From positions 5,303,827 through 5,367,826 of the forward strand of contig NC_085095.1 in assembly GCF_963422355.1 (NCBI RefSeq): a DNA stretch of 64,000 bases. Direction: 5' to 3'. The translations under genes were made by a program, and so were the position numbers. The stretch's first letter is position 1. The number at the start of each line of letters is the position of its first letter. Of this stretch, positions 1-28,059 are shown in pieces. The stretch is from Corticium candelabrum. Its lineage: Eukaryota; Porifera; Homoscleromorpha; Homosclerophorida; Plakinidae. Below the pieces are notes generated by a model. That model was not told where the DNA came from. It searched no databases and worked only from the letters and a program-made list of their open reading frames with translations.

Positions 1-1239
1 GAAGAATACCGACCTCTCAACGGCAAACCAGAATTCTTCTCCCTCGTCTGCGATAGTTACTTCATACTGAGTGTTGGTGGGAGCTTCAGATGGAGGATCA
101 GGGTATGGACTTACCCTGTTTAGGATAGCATGTTGCAGCATGTATTTGACTTACAATGATGTGATAGCCTTACTCTTTAGGGACTTGCCATCGTTTGTTT
201 TCAGGGTCAGAAATCTTTACATGAAGTCGGTCTTCTGTCTCAAATGTAATGCTCACATCAAGGAGAGGGAGTGCAGAGGGAATTTCTAGTGAGAACAGGG
301 TTAGTTGGGTGATAATCTGTACTGTACTCTAGTCCATCCACTTACGGGTATCAGTCATTTCCAGTGTCAACTGAAAACATATACACAAAGTGTTATACAT
401 GTTGTAGACATGGCATACCCTACTATTTCTAGTTTTGTGGCTTCAAAATATTTTGGGGTGATTTCGAACTATAATTTTGATGTCTTGGTGTGTGATATCG
501 GTCAACTTTCAATTTAATTGTTTCATGTAATTAATTATTCTACCAATCTGGTTCAATTCTTGTACATTTAAGAGTAGACATTCAATGTTATGGTAGTTCT
601 CTATTAGTACTTTATGATGCCCCTCTCTTGTTTTACCCAACTAGCAGCATTTGGTACTACATCTAAAAGGAAGTTCAAGTGTAGTAAAGTAGCGCATCAA
701 TGGATTTATGTTGGCTAGGGTTACGCTCTATATAACTAAAGCATTTCTCTATTACCAACTCAAACATTCTGAACAAAGAATCTGTCACGTGTCAACAAGC
801 GACTATTTGCGGGTTACTCAAATTATCATAACGTTTGGGAAAAAGAGGAGGTACTTACATTGACTGAAGCCAAAGGCCTGAATGCCGGTGCCGCTCACGT
901 ATACATTCTACTGACTAGTATATTAGAAGTAGTTGTTGTACAGTGGTGTTAAAGTTAGTGGCGCGAGTTATACGCCTATATCTTTTGTCTATTGCGTGTC
1001 TTCCGCTGTGCGTGTGTACCGACTCTAGCCTTCCTTCAAACGACCCGTAACAGAATCTGTTGTGTCTGCGTGAGACAGGCCCGTTTTACACAAAACAGTT
1101 TTGTTACATACGTTCGGTTTGACACTACTCTAGCAGGTAAAATGACTGTGGCTGCAAGATACACATGTAGGCAGAAGGACGCGGGTACATGGCCCTAGTG
1201 TTTAATTCAAATTACTGCTAGTAGGTCAACATATGCCCG

Positions 1240-1242
<3 letters not shown>
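1..1242. other. Non-coding stretch, nothing recognised
   Basis: Open frames here are all under 75 codons, show no family resemblance that I can see and lack paired splice signals. I see no RNA gene or mobile element end. Confidence 0.5.

Positions 1243-1331
<89 letters not shown>
1243..1331. repeat. (GT)n microsatellite
   Basis: This is an essentially perfect dinucleotide run of about 90 bases, the first of more than a dozen long CA/GT tracts in the window. Confidence 0.98.
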
Positions 1332-1333
<2 letters not shown>

Positions 1334-1721
1334 TGACACATGTTCACTTGCGTTTAATTAATATACCTCGTATCCTAGTCCAGTTTTAATCAAGGTTTTT
1401 ACGCGATACACGGTGTCAGGATTCTGATGAAAACACCACGGTATATGGTCCTGTAACACGCATTGATTAGAACAACTTCGCACAAGCAAGTTGCCGGTCA
1501 GTCACAACCTTTGGACTCCAGCAACAGTCCAATTGCTCACAATCATATTGCTGTATGCCGTAGTGTCCTAAGAAGATACAAACACAAATGCTCTCCAGTG
1601 CTGTCTGAGATTCCGGTGTTACGTACCGCAGTCTGTCCTGTAACCGTTGCCGTTGCAGGTCTTTCCTTCAGAGGTTGACACGAGTACAAATAGTATTGCA
1701 AGAAGCAGCAGCTGCATGGTT

Positions 1722-1930
1722 AGTTAACCTGCCACCGGTTGACCGTTACAATTAGCCTTGTTTATAATACAAAACGACTAGCTCAACAACACCTTTTCGT
1801 TGGTGTGCACTGCAACTGCGAAACGACGACAAGATTGTATCTACACCGGTTCCTACCGTGAGGGACCAACGCTAAATTGATAAAACAGCCGAAGAACTGA
1901 TCGGATGTCGAGATGTGAAATCCTGCGGCT
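1722..1930. repeat. Dispersed repeat shared with 49.44-49.62 kb
   Basis: The segment is clearly similar, in the same orientation, to 49441-49620. Both carry the run 'gacgacaagattgtatcta' followed by a 'ccggttc' block and a 'gatgtgaaatcct' block in the same order. The second copy lies directly after a gypsy gag fragment, so this may be a piece of the same kind of element. No open frame is preserved. Both ends are diffuse. Confidence 0.6.
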
Positions 1931-3009
1931 TACCAGGAACCCCGCACGACCACTGCGGGAAAATTTTGTCACAACCACTTCCTAGAGTCAATCTGTCTCA
2001 TTATGTCAGCGCCTTGTCGACTTGTTACCGCCGGAAACAGGTGATTCGAGCGATTCAAAGAAAGCCGCCATAATTACGAGAAGTGTGAACGTTATCATTC
2101 CTCTAACAACGAGCCGCCTCGAGGGTGTACCGCGTCGCACCACTCCGCTTCCTTGGGTGTACACTCCTTTTTAGTGCTGCTACAGTAGAAGCGAAAAAGG
2201 GCAAGCACATTACACGTAACCGTGAACTCTCGCTCCACAAGAGATCAAGACCTAGCGTGTACTTGTCATCGCAGTTTCACATGAGGTTAAGAATCAAATT
2301 GCTTTGTAGTAAGCTAGTATCAAGCTAGCAGCTGAGCTGCTGTATTAATTAATTAGAGAAACTCAGGGGCTTAGACAGGGAGAGGCTTTTCAGTCAAGGA
2401 TTTAGAACAGCAACAGACTGCGTGTGAATCACAAATTAGAGACCATCACCTCCAACAGCTAGAGTCCGTATCTGGTTTCGGATACCGTCTAGATTCGGAC
2501 GCGTACGCGAGATCTTGGTCCAACGCAATTGTCTAGGTATGAAATATAGCGCAACGTAGAGACGGTAGGTAACTATTCTTGATCTGTGACAATCAATGGA
2601 TTTGGCTCGTTCTAGCGAGAGCGAGACTCGACTAAATGTCTACGCCTTACTCTAGACCCGGACAAATACCACTAGTTTCGGATGGCCTCTCGTGTAGAGC
2701 TACCAAAGCACAGACACAAACCGAATCTATTTGTTGCAGTAGCCTAACATGTCATCTTCCAAACAATCGTATGGGCAGTATCGTCGTGTTTCGTACGTAG
2801 CCGTGGTAGTCGTCAGAGTCGAGTGAAGTCACGCACTCTAGTTTCGAATGCCAGAAACACGATAGATCGTCATTTTCCTAGCAAATTTAGACACTCTGTA
2901 AAGATTTTCAGCATAGAATCTCGATGTCTAGTGCTAAAATCAACTTTTAAGACATGTTTCTACGTATTTCTATCCAATTTCTCATCACTCTCTGCAGCGT
3001 AGAGACAGT
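1931..3009. other. Non-coding stretch, nothing recognised
   Basis: There are only short open frames without recognisable motifs. The stretch ends at the outer edge of the foldback repeat. Confidence 0.45.
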
Positions 3010-3660
3010 ACGGTTTGAACATCTAGGGAACAAAATTTCCCTATGTAGCAGTATCTTACTGGCTTGCTACGCAATCTAGAGTAAAAAAGGTTCGACGTGC
3101 ACAATCAAAAGTAGGGTATTCCCCTCTGATAGTGGATATCTAAAAAATTTAGTTTTTCTTTTCGCGTGAGATGGTAGGACTAGTTTGTTCCACTTTTCAT
3201 ACGGCATTTCCTATAAACAAGCGTTCCTGACCTCTCTTTTGCTTCAGTAACAAACAAGAATACGGTGCGGCGCTGGTCTAAGCCGATTTTGTAATTGGCG
3301 CTACTACATGGCTGGTCTAGGTTCATACTGTAGACATACCTAGCCTCGTACCCAGGCCCTCTTGCGCGCACGGAGAGCCTCGGATTTTAGACCAGCGCCG
3401 CATCTTACTCTTGTTTGTTACTGAAGCAAAAGAGAGGTCAGAAACGCTTGTTTATAGGAAATGCCGTATGAAAAGTGGAACAAATTACTCCTACCATTTC
3501 ACGAGAAAAAGGAAACTAAAAGTTTTTCGCTATCAGAGGGGAATACCCTACTTTTGATTGTGCAAATCAAACCTTCTTACTCTAGATTGCGTAGCAAGGC
3601 AGTAAGATACTGCTACATAGGGAAATTTTGTTCCCTAGATATTCAAACGGCACGGTACGA
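3010..3660. mobile_element. Foldback element: long imperfect inverted repeat
   Basis: The left arm (about 3010-3285) is the imperfect reverse complement of the right arm (about 3388-3660), with a spacer of roughly 100 bases. Blocks such as 'gtagggtattcccctctgat' (left) and its complement (right), and the CATACGGCATTTCC block, match at high identity. The spacer contains a 'ctagcctcgtaccc' motif resembling the TIR tip of the 47.69-48.56 kb element. No transposase frame is present, so this looks like a non-autonomous foldback or MITE-like element. Open frames seen on both strands across it are products of the palindrome. Confidence 0.8.
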
Positions 3661-4382
3661 TAGTCACATTGCTTTATGTATACTCCCACTCTAACAATTG
3701 TTTAGGCAAACACACATAAACCATACTGAATCATTTATTTCTTTCTCATGCAATACAATTTCACTAGACATCAGCATGCCAACAGGTCACCAGGTTAGAC
3801 AGCTGCCTCAGAAAGGACAGGCAGTCTTTGTGATCTGTTCTATTAAGACGTTTATGTAAGAGACAAAGACAGCATTCTGTACACCACTAACGAGAGTTGG
3901 GTACATCATCAGTTGACTAGCCCACAGGGACAAAATAGGGATTGCAGTGCCATTAGTTTTATTGGAGATGTGGCATAGCAGCAGCAGTGGCGGCGGAAGC
4001 AGCATGAACATTCAACAACAACAACAACAAAAAGAACAACAACAACAGCAGCATAAACATGCAACAACAACAACAACAACAACAGCTGCTGCAGCAGCAG
4101 CAAAAACAACAACAACAACTTCCTGTCCACAATCAACAATCAACTTCCTTCAGTGTTAACTTCTCCATACATGACAGACTTGTTATATCTTGTGTGTATG
4201 GGTGATTCTCAGTTTCACTGCATCAAACTAGAGTATTATTCTCTAACTAACTACTTAGGATAGTAGATATAATAGAGCAGAACCACGTGATTACTAACTC
4301 CTACTTTATTTAATCATTGTAAACTATGTATACACTTGCAATTGTCCAATGATAAAAAAGAACCGTAAAAATGTTTAGTTCA
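3661..4382. other. Non-coding, with CAA-rich low-complexity repeat at about 4012-4122
   Basis: This holds imperfect (CAA)n/(CAG)n sequence, which creates a spurious Gln/Thr-rich frame on the plus strand and a Leu/Val-rich frame on the minus strand. There is no domain or splice context. It lies downstream of the Roc-COR gene end. Confidence 0.6.
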
Positions 4383-4458
4383 TGGCAAACTACACCCTAG
4401 TAATGAATTAAATTGTTGCATCATCATGCGATGCCAATAAATCTTATAGTCACTCCCA

Positions 4459-7384
4459 TTACCTCTGTGGGCAAACATAATCTACTAATTCTTGGTCAAT
4501 GACTTCTTCAGCTGGCAGTCTGAAGCCAAAGTCACACATGACCTCAATCAGTAACTGCCGATTGGCTTTACCATCAAGTTCGTTACTCCAGACGACAATG
4601 CCATTCGAGCTTGCATAAATAAGTTGTCCTTGTTTTCTACTTTTATCTCTTATCTTGTTGCTAGAAAAATATCCGAAGATAAAACTGAAACAAGTTCCTG
4701 CCAACTACTAGAAAGTTTCCTTCCTACATTGGTAATCTCGCTACTTGTGCACTTGCTGTCTGCTTTACACATTAGATGTTGTGCTGTTCCTTTATCATCA
4801 TTTTTCTGTTCATAAAACCAACAGTCTAATGCAGTTTTTTCATTTGGATCTAATTTCACATCACGTCTGCTAATGTTTACTCTTAGTGGTGTGTCTCCAC
4901 TTGGTTTGTGCTTGTCTATACATACTAGCTTAGTGGGATCCACAGGAACAGCTGGTCCTAAAGGTTGAATGTTTACTGAAAAGTGGAAATTAAGCAATCC
5001 TGGTTTCTTCACTTCCTCAAGCTTTTTGGTTATAAACAGACGGATGCCTGTACATAAGGAAGCAATTTCGTGGCATGGTCTTGTTGTGGTCAAAATGATG
5101 TATTTCTTTGAATGATAAGCTATTTCTAATGTGACACCTTTCTCAACTCGATACACAGAGTGGTGACGTGTCAACATTGGCTCATCAGGATACTCCTCGA
5201 TGCAACAGGTTATTAGCCTGAAATGCAGCTGCTCGGGAATACATGCAATTTGGCAAGGAGAAATAATGAGTGAGAACGGTTTGAGATCGTTAGGATTCAC
5301 TGGAGCAGCAGCTGCTAGTGGTGAATTTGGGTCAGACTCCAGCAAATACAGAACAACGTATTCCATTTCATAAGAAATTGCTAGTTGAGATGGTTGAGAG
5401 TTAGGGGAGAGCAAATAGAAGCAATTCAACAAATTCAATACGACTTCGTATTCTTCTTCTTTTACTCCTGCCTGTCTGAGGCAATCTTTCATGAGCTCCC
5501 AGCTAACGATTCCTGTTTTCTTGGCATGACACCACTGACGACAAAAGAACCCAGAAGGGAAATAGACTGATGCAATAACTGAAAAAACCCTGAAAGCCAA
5601 TTCGGTTTGGTGACGACTGTATCCTTCAATTTCTCACTTTTCTCAAGGAATATTACTGATACGGCTTCATCCAAATACACCAGAGCCGCACGCACTTCTT
5701 TCTCTTCAGAGATACGACACAATTGATTGGCCAAAGCCAAGATAAGTTTGACATTAGACAAGGCACTGCCCATCTTCTCTTCTAGACCATCACAGATTTT
5801 CTGCAGTACTGCCCAAGTCGCTGGTATCAAACTTTTAAATGACACAGAATGTGTCACCTTTCCAATGACTTGTTTCATTGCAACTACACCCAGATCCTTG
5901 GTTTGAGATTCTGGATCAGACACCGAGTTTTGAACACGAAAAAACCAATCATCAGGCTGCTGGCTTGGTTGGTAGATGTGCTCCGTAAATTCCTGATCAA
6001 AAAACTTCACACAGGAATTTATTCTGCTTCTGTATCATTGCTTCACTGACTTCGGCGATATGTGTTCCAATCAGAAACATAATCAGGGATGCGCATTGCA
6101 ATGACTCGTCAAGAGAATCAATTAAATTGTGACCCTCAGCTCTTGACAAGAAAGTCGCAGATCTCCACAAAGACAAAGCATCATAATTCTTTTCGATCCA
6201 CATGTTAGGAATCGGGGTTTCTTCCAAGTCGGGGGAAAACCGGTGGGATGATTTGGCCTCGTCATTGAGAACCTTGCTTGCATCAAACACAAGACAAATA
6301 ATACTTCATGGTTTGATGGCTTCTTGTTGACCAGAAAGTAGGAGTTCCTGACCTCCTAAATCCCAGATGGTATGGTAAACATTTGATTCTTCTTGCTTCA
6401 GGATATCGGGATCACTTTGAAACTGCTTTATAGCATGACTGATTCCTTCAGTCAGAAAAATGGCTTTGTCCAGTTTGTCGTTGCTCGTGTTGCTTTTGGC
6501 ATCACCAATTGATGCAGCTGCTTTGTCTAATTTGTCTGTCTTTGTCTTGATTGCGGTAACTTGACTCGATGCAGGCACTTCACTTGGCTTGCTTGCGTTT
6601 GTGCCAGATTGACCGTTTGCAGTTTGTCCATCTTCATTGCCACTTTTGTCGGCACCTTTACTACCTGCCTCGTTTACCTTAGAAGCATGCTGTGCATGGA
6701 TCGCTGCTCTAGCTATTTGTCTGTCCAAAAATTCCTGGCCTTTGTCATGCAAAGCACTCCAGTTGCATGCTTCACAAATGGCCACTTCTGCCTTAGCCAC
6801 GGGTGTGCTCGCTTCACATACCTGGAACTTTTCATTGAGCAAGGATCGTTTGAAAGACGGCTTCCTCGTTCTGTCCTTGCCCACGATGACAATCTTGACT
6901 CGAGTTATTTCAATCGATCCTTGCTGTAGAGCTCGCACAAATAACTCGCCCACATCGGAGCCCATGCTCGTCACTGCCCCTACAACAATATCACAGCTAC
7001 AGTCTGTACACTACAATCTATTTCGAGTAACAAGATTAACTCACGTGGACACGAGACGCAACTCAATGTCATTCCATTACTCAATTCTGCATCAGACAAT
7101 GTTTGCTCATCACGTAATTGTTTTCCATTCACAACGAGCAGTTGATCCACGGATGAAGAATCGTCCTTGCTACCAAGTTGCTTCTGCAGTGTGGCAATAG
7201 TGTCAGATGCTCTTGACTTGGCTACTAACTTCAGCCATTCACTCTCAGATGCTAAAAGTAAAGCAACAATTGTGACCTCATATGGATCAAGCAATTTAGA
7301 TAAAATAAACGTATTGTATAGAAGTAGCTAAATACCTTGATGGTCATTGGCAGACTGTTTTGTAACATTGGTTTTCTCCTGCAT
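4459..7384 (-). pseudogene. Decayed ubiquitin-like/Roc/COR/Death-domain gene
   Basis: Exon pieces are 7384-7336, 7251-7045 and 6979 onward; the two introns have clean phases. The second piece has a ubiquitin-like motif (VNGKQLRDEQTLSDAEL). The next begins a Roc GTPase domain (ITRVKIVIVGKD...) with an intact switch motif DLGGQE, then COR (IPATWAVLQKI; EKLKDTVVTKPNWL) and a C-terminal Death-like domain (WQELVSVLS...VVWSNEL). Roco proteins are large signalling GTPases. Decay signs are: a P-loop reading GKDRTRKPS, where the invariant Gly and Ser/Thr are replaced by Arg and Pro; an in-frame TGA after QEAIKP near 6304; and frame changes near 6000 (six-T run), 5600 and 4665 (five-A run). Copy B keeps one more base at the last site. 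Some indels could be assembly errors, but the stop plus P-loop loss argue for a pseudogene. Confidence 0.8.
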
Positions 7385-8465
7385 TGAATTACAGTGAGAT
7401 TCTCCCTTGCTATCCACAATAAGCCATATAATATTACTTTATCTATTTCCTATTACTGCTAACTATACTATGTGACAACACAACATGCAGCTGTTGCTGA
7501 CTAAGCAGACAACGTCTGATTAACAAGATATCACTTTCTTTTCACATACTTTCTTCATCCTTCTTTTCATTTTAAACTAAAAATAATCTTCTATTAAAGC
7601 TTCAATATAAATAAACAAATCTCCCACTAGCTTTCACCCCTCCCCACTTTAATTAGCTGATTGGAGAGGCTGCTCATTGTTTGATATTATCACTGATTAT
7701 CATATATATCTTATCATGTTTGTTGATTACCATATTATGGTTAATTAAACATGAAGGAAACGAAGATGTCCAAGTCTTCAATATTCTTTGTACACCTTCC
7801 TTTTGCTAAATCTAGATTCTCATATTCCTAATGTTCACTTTAGCTCTGCTTGTGACAAATCATAATACTTTACCACAATGTTTGTGCTTGTAAAATAGAA
7901 TGTGACGCTGAGGTCTGTACAAATGTTACACTCGATAGCATTGTCTGCAAGAGACTATGCCAACATTTAGCATCAGCATCACACAAAGCTTAGTGTGGAG
8001 ACAGCCTCTTGTTTGCAGTTAATAGTAACCACGAGAGATAAAGATTCCGCAACTGTAACACATGTTGATAGTGCAGGCAGCTTGACAGACCAACTGAAAT
8101 ATAAAGACAAGCTCTCTACACCAAGTAGATTCCATATCAGAACACATGACCAATAGATAGCACTTCCTAATGTTTAGATTCAAATCACAATAAAGTCACA
8201 GTTTTCAAATTTGTGTTGCAAGTTCAATCAGTTTATTCTATCCAAAGCCAGATAACTGGAAGTTATACAAACAAGCAGTGAATTCATAAATTAATTAATG
8301 AAAAAATCATTTACGACTTTTCTATCACCATAAACAACCATTATCTATTTTGTATCCTAATCATGTTGCTACATATTGCAAAATCCAATACAGACTTGAT
8401 TAATTAAATAAATAAGCAAATGATAAAATGATATCAAAATCAGAAAGATGGCTGTTACAACTAAC

Positions 8466-8591
8466 CTGCTGCAGTAAAGGCTTCACAACCTAACTGTAAA
8501 TGTTTCTCGATTTCAAGCATCTCTTTATAAATTTGGATAGCATCTTCGTGTTTCTCTTGATCCCTCAAACTATCGCCCAGTCAACCTAATG
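8466..8591 (-). pseudogene. TPR exon (KLC-like), nonsense mutated
   Basis: This 126-nt exon sits between an AATTTAG acceptor and a GTTAGT donor and encodes one tetratricopeptide unit (GDSLRDQEKHEDAIQIYKEM...). The paralogous exon at 30575-30447 has TGG where this copy reads TGA, so there is an in-frame stop near the start (LG-stop-LGDS). The next exon of copy A (7384) also does not match its phase, unlike copy B. It is probably a dead remnant of the 5' part of the TPR-Roc-COR gene. Confidence 0.75.
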
Positions 8592-8883
8592 CTAAATTAG
8601 AAACACACCAACCAGTCACATCATCTCTTCCAGTTCTCTTCTCTCTTCCCAGTCTGTCGGCCCCTCCCAACATCTTCACTGTCAACCAACCCAAACATTA
8701 AATGTAGTCCAACATCTAAATAATGCTAATCCTCTACAACATGCATGATTAAAATATTGCTGTACTACTTTAACATTCTAACTATTTGTAGTATTAATGA
8801 AACAGTGACTACCTCTCTCACCCACACAAACACATGCACTCACATATGCACGCACGCACACATGCACGCATGCAGACAAGCGT

Positions 8884-8896
8884 GCACACACACAAG

Positions 8897-8978
<82 letters not shown>
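8884..8978. repeat. (CA)n microsatellite
   Basis: This is a near-perfect CA run with a few CAAA interruptions, preceded by degenerate GCACACA blocks from about 8820. Confidence 0.97.
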
Positions 8979-8979
<1 letters not shown>

Positions 8980-9445
8980 CGGCCACCACTACTCCCACAC
9001 AGACACAGCATTTATCAAACACAAGCAAACCATTAACAGACTGCAACTCCTAGTTCCATCACTATCACTCATTACAAACTTGACTGCTCGAGTAAAGCAC
9101 ATAAACTGGACTAATTCCTTCCAACAAATACCTTAAACATTGAATAACTACAAAACCCTCCATTAATCAAAGAAGAAGAACATACACACATAAATCTCAA
9201 CTCACATGAAATCACATAAATCTTTCCAACCTGGCCAGCAATTCAAGTTGCTGTCAATAAACAAATTTGTTTCCATATCTTAATGATAGTAAACAGCTCG
9301 ACAAATATCTTTCTTTTCACTAAAATACATTAATTGTATTACTGATAAACCTGAATTAATCCACTAGGGTGTGTCCTCTATTAAGTCATGTGATAGTCAA
9401 TCATTTTTGAGACTTTGTAATCGATATCATTGACATCTGGCATCA

Positions 9446-25997
<16,552 letters not shown>

Positions 25998-27500
25998 GAC
26001 GCCAGAGAGTTTGCGCAAGTAGCCTCGTACACCCAGGCGCTCTTAGACTACAGACTACAGTATGCCGCTAGGCCGCTGTGTACAGAACCACATCCTGTAA
26101 TCATGTAAACACATATACACAGGCAACAGCGCGCCAAAAAAGTCTCATCAATCTCGAGAAATATCCTGAAAAGGTTTCTTTCACTACAACTACACTTGCA
26201 ATGCAAATTGCTTAAAACTAAAATATAATAGCAACTGTGAGTCAATAACATCTAGTGATAGTATGTGTAACGGCGGCATTGCTATATAATTGTGATATCA
26301 ATTCTCCATTCTGAGTTTAAAATGTCAATGGTATGTACACTTTGTCCATCTCATGACAGACAGTCAAACGCAATTACCTTCTAACTAATATGTGCCCCTC
26401 AAACACTAACAGCAATAGTCTACTATACTATAATATATGAACACAATAGTTACACTTAGGATAAGACTAGCATATGCATACTAAGTACATTACTGCAACT
26501 AGCAGCCTCACAAACGTTCCTTAGCTATCATAAGACATATACACAGTAGTTCACTAGATCATTTACTGCCTTGAATTTTGCTGTTCGTACTGATCAAGAC
26601 TTGCGTTCATCATAGTCTACTAATCCTGAACAGGACATCCAATGTAGTCATTTCAATGTGTATGCAACTGCTCTTGATACTTTACTGCTGAAAGACAAAT
26701 TCGTCATAATTACTAAAATGATGTTACAGAATGTATGTGTGTGTATACCCTACATATAACAGTCATATTGCTTTAATGGCAGTAGAAAGATAAAAAAAAC
26801 TTGTAGGCTGGAAAGCCATATAGGGCCAAGTACAGTCTCTTGTAGAGCAATCTTCAATAGCGAGGTGTACTGTGAACCAGGCTTTAGAGTCACTGTACTC
26901 AGTAAAATAAGGGATGAGGAATGCGAATGAGAGCTGAGGACATAATCAGAGGTACTGACTTCCATTTCTCATTTACCTTCTCTGATTCAAGTCCGACTGC
27001 ATGCTCCAGAAGGCAAGAAATATAGAAAGCTTGACCCTCAAACACATCCTGTTCCTCTTCACTGATAAAATCGTGGCAATCACCTGTTGTCTCCATGCAG
27101 ATTCCTCTCTTCAGTAAAAGGGAGCACTAGCAGTGCTGAACCTTAGGCGATGAGAAATTGACCCTTTTCCAGGTCCGGGTACTTTGGTTGTACAGAACAA
27201 TTAGCAATGTGCTTCCAAACGCACTGCAAAGCAGAAGACTTACCTAGGCGTGTGTTCCTACAACACCAACGATTGAGCACTTTCACACACACAGGGTTAA
27301 CTCGGGTTAGGATAACTCAGAACGAGTTATGATAACCCCATGCACTCCACCCAACTTGCATTCACACAGAACACAGGTAATTAGATGCAGAAGATCTAGA
27401 GTACTAGAGTAGAGTAAATACATCGACTACTTAAAGTTTCTGCTTGAGAACAGGAAAGCAGTAACGCCGATAGCAGAACACCAGTACGAGAAGCCATTTG
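25998..27500. other. AVL9 upstream region and intergenic DNA
   Basis: The AVL9 promoter should lie just above 25997, but no TATA-like or other element stands out. A fragment 'tagcctcgtaca' near 26031 resembles the TIR tip of the 47.7-kb element. There is no convincing exon; open frames are short and without recognisable motifs. Confidence 0.4.
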
Positions 27501-27522
27501 TACGTTGTGAACTGTAGTGTCG

Positions 27523-27763
27523 TTAGAGAATAGGGTAGAAGCCTTGGAATTCCCTGGAGGATATTGCAGACAAAGGACGACATCACTGTTATACAGTTAA
27601 TGAAAGTCTGCAGCATCCGTGACTGATGCATGAGGTCGTTTCCTACTAACAATTTATCTGTGGAGGAAGCAACCAAATCAGAATTAGAAATATGGCCATT
27701 AGTGATGTCTTTCTTTGTCTGTAATCCTCTAGGGAATTCCATGGCTTCTACCCTATTCCCTAA
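27523..27763. mobile_element. Hairpin-forming inverted repeat (MITE-like)
   Basis: Arms 27523-27587 and 27701-27763 are near-perfect reverse complements (blocks such as AATAGGGTAGAAGCC and GGAATTCCCT), with a loop of about 115 bases. There is no coding capacity. Weak complementarity continues outside the arms. Target-site duplications were not resolved. Confidence 0.7.
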
Positions 27764-27923
27764 CCACACTGTACAAACAAACATATACAGTGTTCACACT
27801 AATAACTTCAGAACTGAGCCACACCAAATAAATTTGCTTCAAGATTGCATTACTTTACTCTACCAAAACTATTTGATAAAGACATCGTTTTGATGTCGAT
27901 GTTGACCATTTAGATGATTTCTA

Positions 27924-27926
<3 letters not shown>

Positions 27927-27992
<66 letters not shown>
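27927..27992. repeat. (TA)n microsatellite
   Basis: A perfect AT run of about 66 bases. Confidence 0.98.
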
Positions 27993-27995
<3 letters not shown>

Positions 27996-28059
27996 ATGAA
28001 GTCTCTAGTGTGAACGTAATAATAGTACCAAAATGTCTTGCAGCTACAGTGTAAATGAG

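Larger units (their letters stand above)
4383..8812 (-). repeat. Segmental duplication, copy A
   Basis: This block is similar in the same orientation to 28060-30799. Matching parts are 4383-4806 with 28060-28490, about 7359-7650 with 28495-28790, and about 7690-8812 with 29740-30799. Coding and intronic DNA match alike, so this is a genomic duplication rather than a retrocopy. Copy B lacks the part corresponding to 4811-7354 and contains about 950 bases not present here. The two copies are separated by the AVL9 gene. Confidence 0.88.

Noticed and set aside
992..2328. Three plus-strand frames of about 70 codons in the first 2.4 kb
   Set aside because: Lengths are expected by chance, and one overlaps a dispersed repeat; no family resemblance.
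3947..4159. Gln/Thr-rich frame considered as a polyQ protein
   Set aside because: It is explained by the CAA/CAG low-complexity repeat, with no homology or exon signals.
7621..7760. AT-rich tract considered as a replication or attachment site
   Set aside because: Ordinary intergenic or intronic AT-rich DNA that is duplicated in copy B.
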